6,767 bases of DNA from Deltaproteobacteria bacterium (GCA_016194725.1 JACQAW010000265.1:1-6767), one strand, 5' to 3'. Positions 1-6,767 are shown, counted from the stretch's first letter. Program-made: numbers and translations. The notes: generated by a model from the sequence alone, not told the origin.

Positions 1-1806
1 GGCCTTCAAGGTGGCCTGCGCTGCTTCATAGCCGCGATAAATCGCTTCCTCGACGGATGGCACGCCCAGGTTGTTGTCGGCGAAGTTGATGTTGCCCACT
101 GGCTTTTTCAATTCCAGCGCTTTGGTAAAATGTCCGGGCTCGACCAGATGAATGGAGTACAGCCAGCGATTCACCTCGGTCAGGACCGGAGTGACCGTTT
201 TTCCGTCGTCATACTTTTGCGCCAATGGATTGAGAAGCTCCTGCGCTTTTTTGACGGCGCGCTCGGCGAGCTCGATAGTGTGCGCGTCGGTGAGCTGCTC
301 ATGGGTGGCAGACTCGGGCAGCGGCAGATAAATCGTGATGACGCCGCGGTCGTCGCCGGTGCGCGGGTTTTTGGTGCCTTCAAAATCAGTCCACCTTCCA
401 TCGATGATGTCGGTGGGGTCGGCCTGGGAGTAGGTGCCGTCGTCGCGTACCCATAAATCGTACGTGCGCTTCCAGGGCTGCCCTTTGACGTGCATGTTGA
501 TGACCAGGTAGTGGCGATGCTTGAGCGACTCCACGGCCTTGAACTGCTCGGGGGCCTGCTGCTCGAAGTCCTGAATGATGTGCGCGCCTACGTTGAGTGA
601 TGCCGCAAAGATGGCGTTTCCGGCGCGTGCTTTATAAGTTTTGCCGTCTTTGACGTAGTAAACGTCGACGCCTTCGGGGGTGTTGGCCAGCCGTGCGGCC
701 GGCGCTTCGGTTTTGATGGTGAGCAGTTTTTCATGGCGGGCCAGGCGGCCCTCGATGATTTGCGTCACATTTCCTGCTCCGAGATTTCCGGTGTAGCGGG
801 TCTCGAGCTCGGCGGCGTAAAAATTCGCGAAAGCGGCGGCCGAGACGCGGGCGGCGTGGTCGCCCAGTGCCGAGCGGCCGTAAAGATCGAGCAGCCCGAT
901 AACGTCCCTCATGGGATCTTCGCGGCTTAACTTGTCGTCTTTCAGAAAGCGGTCGTAAACTCTGCGGGCTTCGGCATCGGTTTCGGCAAGCTTGGCCATT
1001 TCGCCGGGGTAGGTGCGCACCCATTGCGCCATCGACAGCTGGTCGAGTGCCCGCGTTTCGGGATCGAGCTCCATGGGCTGCGACGCCACTTTGCCTTCGG
1101 CATTGAAATGTCTGAGATAGAATTTAAAAAGCTCGAAGCTCGCGGGCAGCTCTTCCATGGCCTTGGGATTTTCCCAAAGACCTTCGTAGTATTTTCCGTT
1201 CCAGTAAAAGCTGTCGATGGGCTCTGGGATAGGGAATTCTTTTTTGTACTTGCCCAGGCCCAGGTGCCTGTAGATTTTGTAGGTCAGCCCTTCGATCTCG
1301 CTGAAATAAGCCGCGCCTCGGCCGTAGTGCACGCCTTTGCGCTCGCCGCCCTGGCCAAGCCCGCCCAGGGTTTTGTCGCGTTCCAGAATGAGCACGCGTT
1401 TTCCGGCTTCGCTCAGGTAGGTTGCCGCGGTCAGGCCGGCGGGCCCGGAGCCTACGATGATCACGTCGTACTTGTTGGGGTCGGCTTCGGCGTGGTCGAA
1501 ATCGGCTTTGGGTTCGTAGGTTCGCTCACCGCCGCCGCGAATGACGAATGGGTAATCTTTGCCCCATTGAACCTCTCTGGGGTCCACGCCGTACCGGCCC
1601 TCGAGGTAATTGGCGAAGGCCGCGCGGCCTTCGGGGTCTTTGGGAAGCGCGCCGGTGAGCGCTTCTTTGTCGGCGGCCAGGTCTTCGCAGGGTTGGTTGG
1701 CTTGGGCTGGGGGCGCAAGGAGTGCTGCGCAGGCTGCCAGGGCGGCCAGGGCTTGGCGCGTGAAATTGCCTGGTGTTTTCTTGCGGGCTGGGCGCCTCGG
1801 AGTCAT
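1..1806 (-). CDS. Exported FAD-dependent oxidoreductase, amine oxidase/desaturase-like (3' end cut by window edge)
   Basis: An open frame of 602 codons without a stop runs from ATG at 1806-1804 off the left edge. Residues 1-36 look like a signal sequence: a basic start (MTPRRPARKK), an alanine/leucine core at about 19-31, and an APPAQA cleavage site before N37. About 75 residues follow before a Rossmann FAD-binding fold: YDVIIVGSGPAG at 113-124, with E142 ending the second strand as the usual ribose-binding acid, then a glycine-rich GGLGQGG stretch. Near the C-terminus, GNINFADNN (571-579) followed by VEEAIYRGYEAA matches the closing FAD-contact segment of the amine oxidase/phytoene desaturase superfamily, so probably only a few residues are missing. 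The protein therefore likely oxidises a small molecule outside the cytoplasm; the substrate is unknown. No in-frame ATG or GTG is seen upstream as far as about 1900. The ribosome site (AAAAGA, about 5 bases before ATG) is weak. The family call is firm; the substrate is not. Confidence 0.9.
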   Translation of the reverse strand, partial: MTPRRPARKKTPGNFTRQALAALAACAALLAPPAQANQPCEDLAADKEALTGALPKDPEGRAAFANYLEGRYGVDPREVQWGKDYPFVIRGGGERTYEPKADFDHAEADPNKYDVIIVGSGPAGLTAATYLSEAGKRVLILERDKTLGGLGQGGERKGVHYGRGAAYFSEIEGLTYKIYRHLGLGKYKKEFPIPEPIDSFYWNGKYYEGLWENPKAMEELPASFELFKFYLRHFNAEGKVASQPMELDPETRALDQLSMAQWVRTYPGEMAKLAETDAEARRVYDRFLKDDKLSREDPMRDVIGLLDLYGRSALGDHAARVSAAAFANFYAAELETRYTGNLGAGNVTQIIEGRLARHEKLLTIKTEAPAARLANTPEGVDVYYVKDGKTYKARAGNAIFAASLNVGAHIIQDFEQQAPEQFKAVESLKHRHYLVINMHVKGQPWKRTYDLWVRDDGTYSQADPTDIIDGRWTDFEGTKNPRTGDDRGVITIYLPLPESATHEQLTDAHTIELAERAVKKAQELLNPLAQKYDDGKTVTPVLTEVNRWLYSIHLVEPGHFTKALELKKPVGNINFADNNLGVPSVEEAIYRGYEAAQATLKA

Positions 1807-1898
1807 GGGTTCTTTTCGGGATTTTGGGGGAATTCTGTATGGCCTTGGGAGGAGCGCTTTGGTTTGGCCCCGCCTGGAAAATGCGGTATAGTGCCCCC
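1807..1898. other. Divergent intergenic region between flavoenzyme and OsmC genes
   Basis: This 92-base gap separates two divergent start codons, so promoters for both genes should lie in or near it. The plus-strand promoter is clear and is listed separately. On the minus strand I see no convincing -35/-10 pair; CATACAGAAT (complement of about 1833-1842) is the best -10-like string, but it has no matching -35. A short imperfect direct repeat, TTTTCGGG then TTTTGGGGG (1813-1820 and 1822-1830), lies just ahead of the flavoenzyme gene. No operator palindrome stands out. Confidence 0.6.
1864..1892 (+). promoter_or_regulatory. Sigma70-type promoter for the OsmC gene
   Basis: A -35 element TTGGCC (1864-1869) and a -10 element TATAGT (1887-1892) are separated by exactly 17 bases. 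The -10 matches the TATAAT consensus at five of six positions; the -35 keeps the key TTG. Transcription would start about seven bases after the -10, near 1898-1900, which coincides with the ATG at 1899. No Shine-Dalgarno sequence lies between the promoter and the start codon. The assignment rests on consensus matching only. Confidence 0.55.
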
Positions 1899-2303
1899 AT
1901 GGTAAAAATGTCGGTTGTTTACGAAGGCAAGCTGCACTGCAATCTGATTCACGAGCCCTCCCATTCCGAGATCGCAACTGACGCGCCTTTGGACAACCAA
2001 GGCAAGGGCGAGAAGTTCTCACCGACTGATTTGGTGGGCGCGGCTCTTGGCAGCTGCGTGATGACCACGATGGCCATTGTCGCTGAACGCGACGGGGTTT
2101 CGATGGCGGGCGCCAGGGCCGAGCTGGAAAAAGAGATGAATCCACAGCCGCGCCGGATTCGATCGCTGCGCATGAAGATCACCTTACCGGCGACGATTCC
2201 GGCCGATTATCGCAAAAAGCTCGAGCGCGTGGCCGAGCACTGCCCGGTGCACGCGAGCCTGCACCCGGATGTCGATGCCGGCCTGACTTTCGTTTACGTG
2301 TGA
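1899..2303 (+). CDS. OsmC-family thiol peroxidase-like protein
   Basis: This 134-residue protein has the usual length and layout of the OsmC/Ohr family. These are small cytoplasmic homodimers that, where characterised, reduce organic or inorganic hydroperoxides with a pair of cysteines. The first family cysteine is C53 in the helix segment FSPTDLVGAALGSC. The second is C115 in HCPVHASL, matching the family's CPV motif. An acidic/basic loop (EKEMNPQPRRIRS, 77-89) precedes the second beta sheet. The HCPVH form and short length resemble the YhfA-like branch more than Ohr or OsmC proper, so peroxidase activity is likely but not proven. The reading frame stays open further upstream and includes ATG at 1839 and 1881. 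ATG 1899 (MVKMSVVYEG) is preferred because the promoter -10 ends at 1892 and OsmC homology begins at SVVYEG; ATG 1908 is the alternative. The start has no Shine-Dalgarno, consistent with leaderless translation. Confidence 0.9.
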   Translation: MVKMSVVYEGKLHCNLIHEPSHSEIATDAPLDNQGKGEKFSPTDLVGAALGSCVMTTMAIVAERDGVSMAGARAELEKEMNPQPRRIRSLRMKITLPATIPADYRKKLERVAEHCPVHASLHPDVDAGLTFVYV

Positions 2304-2362
2304 ACCGCCCGTAAGCAATTGCCCTGCTTGATGGATCATGAGAGAATTTAGCGAAGATCTCC

Positions 2363-3943
2363 ATGAGAACCAAATTCTGCGTCATCGCCCTAGCAATGGT
2401 TGTTTGCGTAGCCGTCGCCGGATATTTCTGGCATCCGGCTCTCTTGCTCTATCTAGTTCTCGGCCCTCTGGTTGCTACCGGCCTTTACGACATGACTCAA
2501 ACCCGGCATGCGATTCGCCGCAATTTTCCGCTGCTGGGCCACGGCCGTTATCTTTTGGAAATGATTCGCCCTGAGATCAACCAGTATTTCGTGGAGTCCA
2601 ACTCGGACGGAAAGCCTTTCAGCCGCGAAGACCGCTCGGTGGTTTATCAGCGCGCCAAAGGTGACCTGGATACCTTGCCCTTCGGAACCCAGCGCGATGT
2701 TTATGCCGCCGGCTACGAGTGGATCAACCATTCGCTGGCGCCCGTGCATGGTGATCTGGCGCAAAGCCGGGTGGTGGTGGGTGGGCCCGGGTGCACGAAG
2801 CCTTATAGCGCGTCTATTTTCAACGTGTCGGCAATGAGCTACGGATCGCTGAGCAAGAATGCCATCCTGGCGCTCAACCGGGGCGCGAAGCTTGGCAACT
2901 TCGCGCACAACACGGGCGAGGGCGGCCTGAGCCCCTATCATCTGGAACCAGGCGGCGACATCTTCTGGCAGATCGGCACGGGTTATTTCGGCGCCCGTGA
3001 CCGCAAGGGGCAGTTCAGCCTCGAGGAATTCACCAGGCGCGCCACGCTTCAATCTGTAAGGATGATCGAGATCAAGCTGTCGCAAGGGGCCAAGCCCGGC
3101 CACGGCGGAATTCTGCCCGCGAAAAAACTCACGCGCGAAATCGCTGACATTCGCGGCGTGGTGATGGGCGAAGACGTGGTGTCGCCGCCTGCGCACGCGA
3201 CTTTTTCGACTCCTATCGGTCTGCTGCAGTTCGTGGCCAGCCTGCGTACGGCGTCGGGTGGCAAGCCCACGGGATTCAAGCTTTGCGTGGGCAAGCGCCG
3301 CGAGTTTCTGGCGATCGTGAAGGCCATGCTCGAAACGGGCATCTATCCCGATTTCATCACGGTCGACGGCGGCGAAGGCGGCACCGGAGCGGCGCCTCTG
3401 GAGTTTTCCGATTCGGTGGGCACGCCGCTCAATGACGGATTGTCTTTCGTGCACAACGCCCTGGTAGGCGCTAACGTCCGGGGACACATTCGCATTATCG
3501 CGGCCGGCAAGGTGAACACGGGGTTTCAGATGGCCACCAAAGTGGCGCTGGGAGCCGACATGTGCAATGCGGCCCGCGCCATGCTGTTTGCCCTGGGCTG
3601 CATTCAGGCGCTGCGCTGCAACTCCAACGCCTGTCCCACGGGCGTGGCAACTCAGGACCCCGAACTGGTCAAAGGCCTGCACATTGGCGACAAATCGCAA
3701 AGGGTGATGAGATTCCACCGCGAGACGGTAAAAAGTTTTTTCGAAGTGCTGGGCGCCGCCGGGCTGCACGGCCCGCGAGACCTGCGTGCGTGGCACATCA
3801 TGCGCAGAATCAGCGCCACTGAAACCAGGAATTACAGCGAAATTTATCCATTCATCGAGCCCGGAGCGCTGCTGAGCGGAAAAGAGATGCCGCCCGCCTA
3901 TGGCAGAGCCTGGACGGCAGCAAGAGCCGATCGGTTTCAATAA
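2363..3943 (+). CDS. Membrane-anchored FMN-binding glutamate synthase-family protein (stand-alone GltB synthase domain)
   Basis: This 526-residue protein matches the FMN/iron-sulfur synthase domain of glutamate synthase but lacks the N-terminal glutaminase domain and the GltB C-terminal region. Residues 5-42 are hydrophobic and form one long or two short membrane helices, so the catalytic part is probably held at the inner membrane. Recognisable GltB blocks follow in order: SAMSYGSLS, NTGEGG, the KLSQGAKPGHGG loop, VSPPAH, VDGGEGGTGAAP (334-345), AAGKVNTG, and the [3Fe-4S] ligands C413, C419 and C424 (C-x5-C-x4-C) followed by PTGVATQDPEL. In GltB this domain converts 2-oxoglutarate and ammonia to glutamate. 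Stand-alone membrane forms, such as Bacillus YerD of about the same length, have no settled substrate, and no small-subunit reductase gene is visible here. ATG 2363 has a weak GAAGA ribosome site (2353-2357) five bases upstream. The gene lies 59 bases after the OsmC gene and directly abuts the HD-GYP gene. Confidence 0.92.
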   Translation: MRTKFCVIALAMVVCVAVAGYFWHPALLLYLVLGPLVATGLYDMTQTRHAIRRNFPLLGHGRYLLEMIRPEINQYFVESNSDGKPFSREDRSVVYQRAKGDLDTLPFGTQRDVYAAGYEWINHSLAPVHGDLAQSRVVVGGPGCTKPYSASIFNVSAMSYGSLSKNAILALNRGAKLGNFAHNTGEGGLSPYHLEPGGDIFWQIGTGYFGARDRKGQFSLEEFTRRATLQSVRMIEIKLSQGAKPGHGGILPAKKLTREIADIRGVVMGEDVVSPPAHATFSTPIGLLQFVASLRTASGGKPTGFKLCVGKRREFLAIVKAMLETGIYPDFITVDGGEGGTGAAPLEFSDSVGTPLNDGLSFVHNALVGANVRGHIRIIAAGKVNTGFQMATKVALGADMCNAARAMLFALGCIQALRCNSNACPTGVATQDPELVKGLHIGDKSQRVMRFHRETVKSFFEVLGAAGLHGPRDLRAWHIMRRISATETRNYSEIYPFIEPGALLSGKEMPPAYGRAWTAARADRFQ

Positions 3944-5263
3944 GTGATGGCTGACGGTGGCGAGCCGCTCATTCCGGTTCTTTCCGTTGGGCTGGATGAG
4001 TCGTTCTACTCGAAGGCACTGACGGGTTTTCGCAAGCGGCTTCGCATCGTGGAATGCGTGTATGACCTCGAACTGCTGCGCAAGCCGCTCGAAGAGCCCC
4101 CGCTGATGATTTTCTGCGGCCAGCGGCCCGCATCGGAATCGGTAATCGAATTCGCCACGCTGCTTCGCGAAAACCACCCGTCGGCTTTCCTGTTTTTCGT
4201 GGGACAGTCCAAGCTGGGCTGTGATCGGGCAGGGCTTCTGGCCGCCGGATTCAATGACGTGTATCTGCTGCCCCTGGATTTTAAAACTCTGAGCCATGCC
4301 ATCGCGCAGGCGATTGCGAGCCAGAATCACGAGGGTCTGGTTTTTCGCCCGGTCAAGCTTATCGACATCGGGCCCGACACGCAGCTCGACTTTGACACCT
4401 ATGTATTTCTGCCGCTCAATAAAAAGCATATCAAGTTCAGCGCGGCCGGCGACGTGCTCGAGCAGGAGCGAGCCGATCGCCTGCGCCAGCACGACGTGGG
4501 CTCGTTGTATGTTTCAGCCGGGCAGCTCGAACGATTTTACGAGTACACGGCGTCGCGCCTCCAGGCCATTCAAGGCGACGCCACGCTAAGCCTGACCGAG
4601 CGCACGGAGCGGCTCGAGCGAGCGGTACGCGGGCTGGTGGGCGAGCTGTTTACCAGCGACGAAACCTCGGAGGACGACGCCAAACGCATTGTTTCGGACT
4701 GCCAGAACGTGGTGCGCACCTATATTACGAATACGCAAAGCGGCAATCTTTACGAAAAAATCCTGACCGTCAACGACACCAACAGCGATACCTACTCGCA
4801 TGCCGCCAACGTTTCCACGTATGCCGCCCTTTTTGCCCTGGCCCTGGGCGTGGGCAACGTGGACGATATCGCGCTGGCCGGGCTGCTGCACGACATCGGT
4901 ATGGCCCACGTGGCGCACGAGGATTTGATACCGCACCCGGCGACCGCGCTGGAAATCATTCGCAAGCGAAAGCTGGTGCTGTCTGACCTGGTAGAGGCGA
5001 TCATCTTTCAGCATCATGAACGCTTTGACGGCCAGGGATACCCCGGCAAGCTGCGCGGAATCGAAATCTGTATTGAGGCCCAGCTGCTCGCGCTCGCCGA
5101 TCGCATCGACGAAATGACTGCACCCGAGCTGGACCAGGCCAGGGTTACGCCACGGGAAGCGGTGGCACGTCTGCTGAAAGAGACCGGTGACGACCCCGCC
5201 CATGCGGCGTTCGATATCGCCATGGTGGAGAAGGTCTGGGCTTTGTTTCAGGAAAAAAATTAG
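3944..5263 (+). CDS. HD-GYP domain protein with degenerate receiver domain (probable cyclic-di-GMP phosphodiesterase)
   Basis: This 439-residue protein is counted from GTG 3944, which directly follows the upstream stop TAA; ATG 3947 is the alternative start. Residues about 9-125 have a receiver-like alpha/beta pattern, but the strand that should end in the phospho-accepting aspartate reads LMIFCG (54-59) and the conserved KP is absent, so phosphorylation is unlikely. Residues about 130-215 form a beta-rich linker module (LNKKHIKFSAAGDVL) of a type often found ahead of HD-GYP domains. The HD-GYP domain then carries H286, H316-D317, a histidine in PHPATA (H331), HHERFDGQGYP (357-367) and D386, so the metal site and GYP motif are present. 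In the family this hydrolyses cyclic-di-GMP in the cytoplasm. Two oddities are HDIGM instead of HDIGK and a shortened segment between HD and the next histidine. No transmembrane segment is seen. The gene is probably translationally coupled to the FMN enzyme gene. Confidence 0.9.
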   Translation: MMADGGEPLIPVLSVGLDESFYSKALTGFRKRLRIVECVYDLELLRKPLEEPPLMIFCGQRPASESVIEFATLLRENHPSAFLFFVGQSKLGCDRAGLLAAGFNDVYLLPLDFKTLSHAIAQAIASQNHEGLVFRPVKLIDIGPDTQLDFDTYVFLPLNKKHIKFSAAGDVLEQERADRLRQHDVGSLYVSAGQLERFYEYTASRLQAIQGDATLSLTERTERLERAVRGLVGELFTSDETSEDDAKRIVSDCQNVVRTYITNTQSGNLYEKILTVNDTNSDTYSHAANVSTYAALFALALGVGNVDDIALAGLLHDIGMAHVAHEDLIPHPATALEIIRKRKLVLSDLVEAIIFQHHERFDGQGYPGKLRGIEICIEAQLLALADRIDEMTAPELDQARVTPREAVARLLKETGDDPAHAAFDIAMVEKVWALFQEKN

Positions 5264-6767
5264 CGATAGCCCTCGGCCTGCATCTCAAAAAGCCGCGAGT
5301 AAGAACCGGAATGCGCGACAAGCTCGGAGTGCGAGCCCTGTTCCTCGATGCGTCCCTCGCTCAATACGACAATGCGATCGGCCATGCGCACGGTGCTGAA
5401 CCGGTGCGAAATCAAAAACGCGATCTTGCCCTCGGTCAGCTCTTTGAAGCGGCGAAAAATCTCGTATTCCTTTTCGGCATCGAGGGCTGACGTCGGCTCG
5501 TCCAGCACGATAACTTCGCCTTCGCGCATGAACGCGCGGCTGAGCGCGATTTTCTGCCACTGCCCGCCCGAAAGCTCGCGGCCCTTTTGGAACCAGCCAC
5601 CCAGAGTCGTATCCCAGCCCTCATTTAGTTCCGAGATCAGGGCATCCAAGCCACCCAGCGATGAGGCCCGATTCAGCCGCGCCTGATCGGCCACGTTGTC
5701 CACTGAGCCGAAGCCCACATTTTCGCGAACCGTGAGCTGGTATTTGACGAAGTCCTGGAAAATCACGCCAATCTTGCGGCGCAGCTCTTCGAGGGGCCAG
5801 TCCTTGAGATTGCGGCCCTGAAATAAAATTTCTCCCTCGGTGGGTTCGTACAGACGCGTGAGTAACTTGATGAGAGTGGTTTTTCCCGAGCCATTGGCGC
5901 CGACCAGCGCCACTTTTTCGCCGGGCCGGATCGTGAGCGACACGTCACGAAGCGCCCATTCGGTTCGGCCTGCGTAGCGGAACGAAACTCCACGCACCTC
6001 GATTCCCCGTGACGGGTCAAGTGGGGCAAGCGTGCCCCCATGCCCACGATTTTCAACCTCGGGCAGGTCCAGAAAGTTGAAAAGATTTTCCATGAAAAGG
6101 CTGTTTTCATAAAGCCGGGCCAGGCTGTCGAATAGCCCCGTGAAGGTGCCCTGGCTTTGGCGAAATATGGCGAGATACAACGTCATGCTGCCCAGTCCGA
6201 TTACCGCGCCCAGAGTGCGAAATACCACCCACGCATAGCAGGCGTAATAGCTCAGCGTGCCCAGCAGTCCCCAGCCCAGCGAGGACCACGAACGGCGCCA
6301 GGCCAGCCGCGTGTCTTCGCGAAACACTTTCCAGAAAATCTCACCGTAACGGGCCAGCAGCGGCTCGCCCAGCCCGAACGTCTGTATCTCTTTTGCGCTG
6401 GTATCGACGGTCAGCAGATGCTCGTAATAGCCCATGCGCCGGGTTTCGGGTGCTTTCCAGCTTTGCAGCCGAAAGTTCAGCTCGCTGTAGCGGTTCTGGG
6501 CCACGAAGGCGGGCAGCGAGGCGCCAAAGAGCAGCAGCGCCACCCAGGGGCTGAACGTAACGAGCAGCGCCAGAAACGAGACCAGTGTAATGATGCTTTG
6601 GACGAGCTGAAAAATCGAGGTCACGATGGCCATGGCGCGGTACTCCGATTGCCTGCGCGCATTTTGCATTTTGTCGTAGAACTCGGCGTTCTCGAAATAA
6701 TGCAGCTCCAGGCGCAAGGCCTTGCGAATGATGCGGGAGTTGATGAGAAAGCCGATCTTGTGGTCCA
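5260..6767 (-). CDS. ABC exporter, fused permease and ATPase (5' end cut by window edge)
   Basis: The frame is open from the right edge to TAA at 5262-5260, giving 501 residues; numbering here starts at the first whole codon (6765). The true start lies beyond 6767, and roughly 100 residues with the first membrane helices are probably missing compared with typical exporters of about 600 residues. Hydrophobic segments at about 46-70, 72-88, 163-183 and 185-205 are the remaining transmembrane helices. The ATPase domain is complete: Walker A GANGSGKT (289-296, K295), Q-loop Q337, signature LSGGQ (398-402), Walker B VIVLDEP with D422 and E423, D-loop SALD (426-429) and H-loop H454. It is therefore a catalytically competent half-transporter that would dimerise in the inner membrane. 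The Q-loop stretch FQDFVKYQLTVREN resembles exporters grouped near lantibiotic/peptide transporters, but the cargo cannot be read from the sequence and no peptidase or precursor-peptide gene is visible. Confidence 0.92.
   Translation of the reverse strand, partial: DHKIGFLINSRIIRKALRLELHYFENAEFYDKMQNARRQSEYRAMAIVTSIFQLVQSIITLVSFLALLVTFSPWVALLLFGASLPAFVAQNRYSELNFRLQSWKAPETRRMGYYEHLLTVDTSAKEIQTFGLGEPLLARYGEIFWKVFREDTRLAWRRSWSSLGWGLLGTLSYYACYAWVVFRTLGAVIGLGSMTLYLAIFRQSQGTFTGLFDSLARLYENSLFMENLFNFLDLPEVENRGHGGTLAPLDPSRGIEVRGVSFRYAGRTEWALRDVSLTIRPGEKVALVGANGSGKTTLIKLLTRLYEPTEGEILFQGRNLKDWPLEELRRKIGVIFQDFVKYQLTVRENVGFGSVDNVADQARLNRASSLGGLDALISELNEGWDTTLGGWFQKGRELSGGQWQKIALSRAFMREGEVIVLDEPTSALDAEKEYEIFRRFKELTEGKIAFLISHRFSTVRMADRIVVLSEGRIEEQGSHSELVAHSGSYSRLFEMQAEGYR

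Noticed and set aside
1839..1898. Longer OsmC protein starting at ATG 1839 or 1881
   Set aside because: The extra residues are not OsmC-like, neither start has a well-placed Shine-Dalgarno, and both lie upstream of the predicted transcription start.
1024..1905. A 293-codon plus-strand open frame opposite the flavoenzyme gene
   Set aside because: The minus strand holds a 602-codon frame with a signal sequence and both FAD-binding segments. The plus-strand product is low-complexity in places and has no family features.
2312..2330. Small hairpin AAGCA/TGCTT after the OsmC stop as a possible terminator
   Set aside because: The stem is only five base pairs with a seven-base loop and is followed by GATGGATC, not a T-tract.
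2453..4492. A 679-codon open frame on the minus strand across the FMN enzyme and HD-GYP genes
   Set aside because: It is antisense to two genes with clear family motifs, shows no recognisable domain itself, and long antisense frames are common in G+C-rich coding DNA.
4586..5203. A 205-codon minus-strand open frame opposite the HD-GYP domain
   Set aside because: It is antisense to the conserved HD and GYP motifs and has no recognisable features of its own.
6715..6717. TTG at 6717 as the start of the ABC exporter
   Set aside because: The frame stays open to the window edge (DHKIGFLINSRIIRKA precedes it) and the protein would lack its first membrane helices, so this is an internal codon of a truncated gene.

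Overview
The window is G+C-rich, gene-dense bacterial DNA with five protein genes and almost no spacer. Two genes are cut by the window edges. The exported flavoenzyme with an N-terminal signal sequence, the membrane-anchored FMN enzyme and the HD-GYP protein fit a Gram-negative, proteobacteria-like organism. The HD-GYP architecture (receiver-like domain, beta-rich linker, HD-GYP) reminds me of delta-proteobacterial and Bdellovibrio-type genomes, but that placement is a weak inference. No tRNA, rRNA, CRISPR array, insertion sequence or phage gene was seen.

Layout. From 1806 leftward past base 1 (minus strand) lies an exported FAD-dependent oxidoreductase of the amine oxidase/desaturase class, missing only its last residues. 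A 92-base divergent gap (1807-1898) carries a good sigma70-type promoter for an OsmC-family protein (1899-2303, plus). The predicted transcription start falls on the start codon, so this mRNA may be leaderless. After 59 bases comes a 526-residue, membrane-anchored, stand-alone glutamate synthase-type FMN/[3Fe-4S] protein (2363-3943). An HD-GYP protein with a degenerate receiver domain (3944-5263) begins on the base after its stop codon. On the opposite strand, a fused permease-ATPase ABC exporter (5260 to past 6767) ends tail-to-tail with the HD-GYP gene, overlapping it by four bases.

How they may work together. The glutamate synthase-like gene and the HD-GYP gene are abutted and almost certainly co-transcribed. 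This links a membrane flavin/iron-sulfur enzyme to a probable cyclic-di-GMP phosphodiesterase or related metal-dependent phosphohydrolase. The OsmC gene may lie at the head of the same transcript. OsmC (thiol peroxidase family), the FAD enzyme and the FMN enzyme give the left two thirds a redox flavour. The ABC exporter is convergent and need not be functionally linked.
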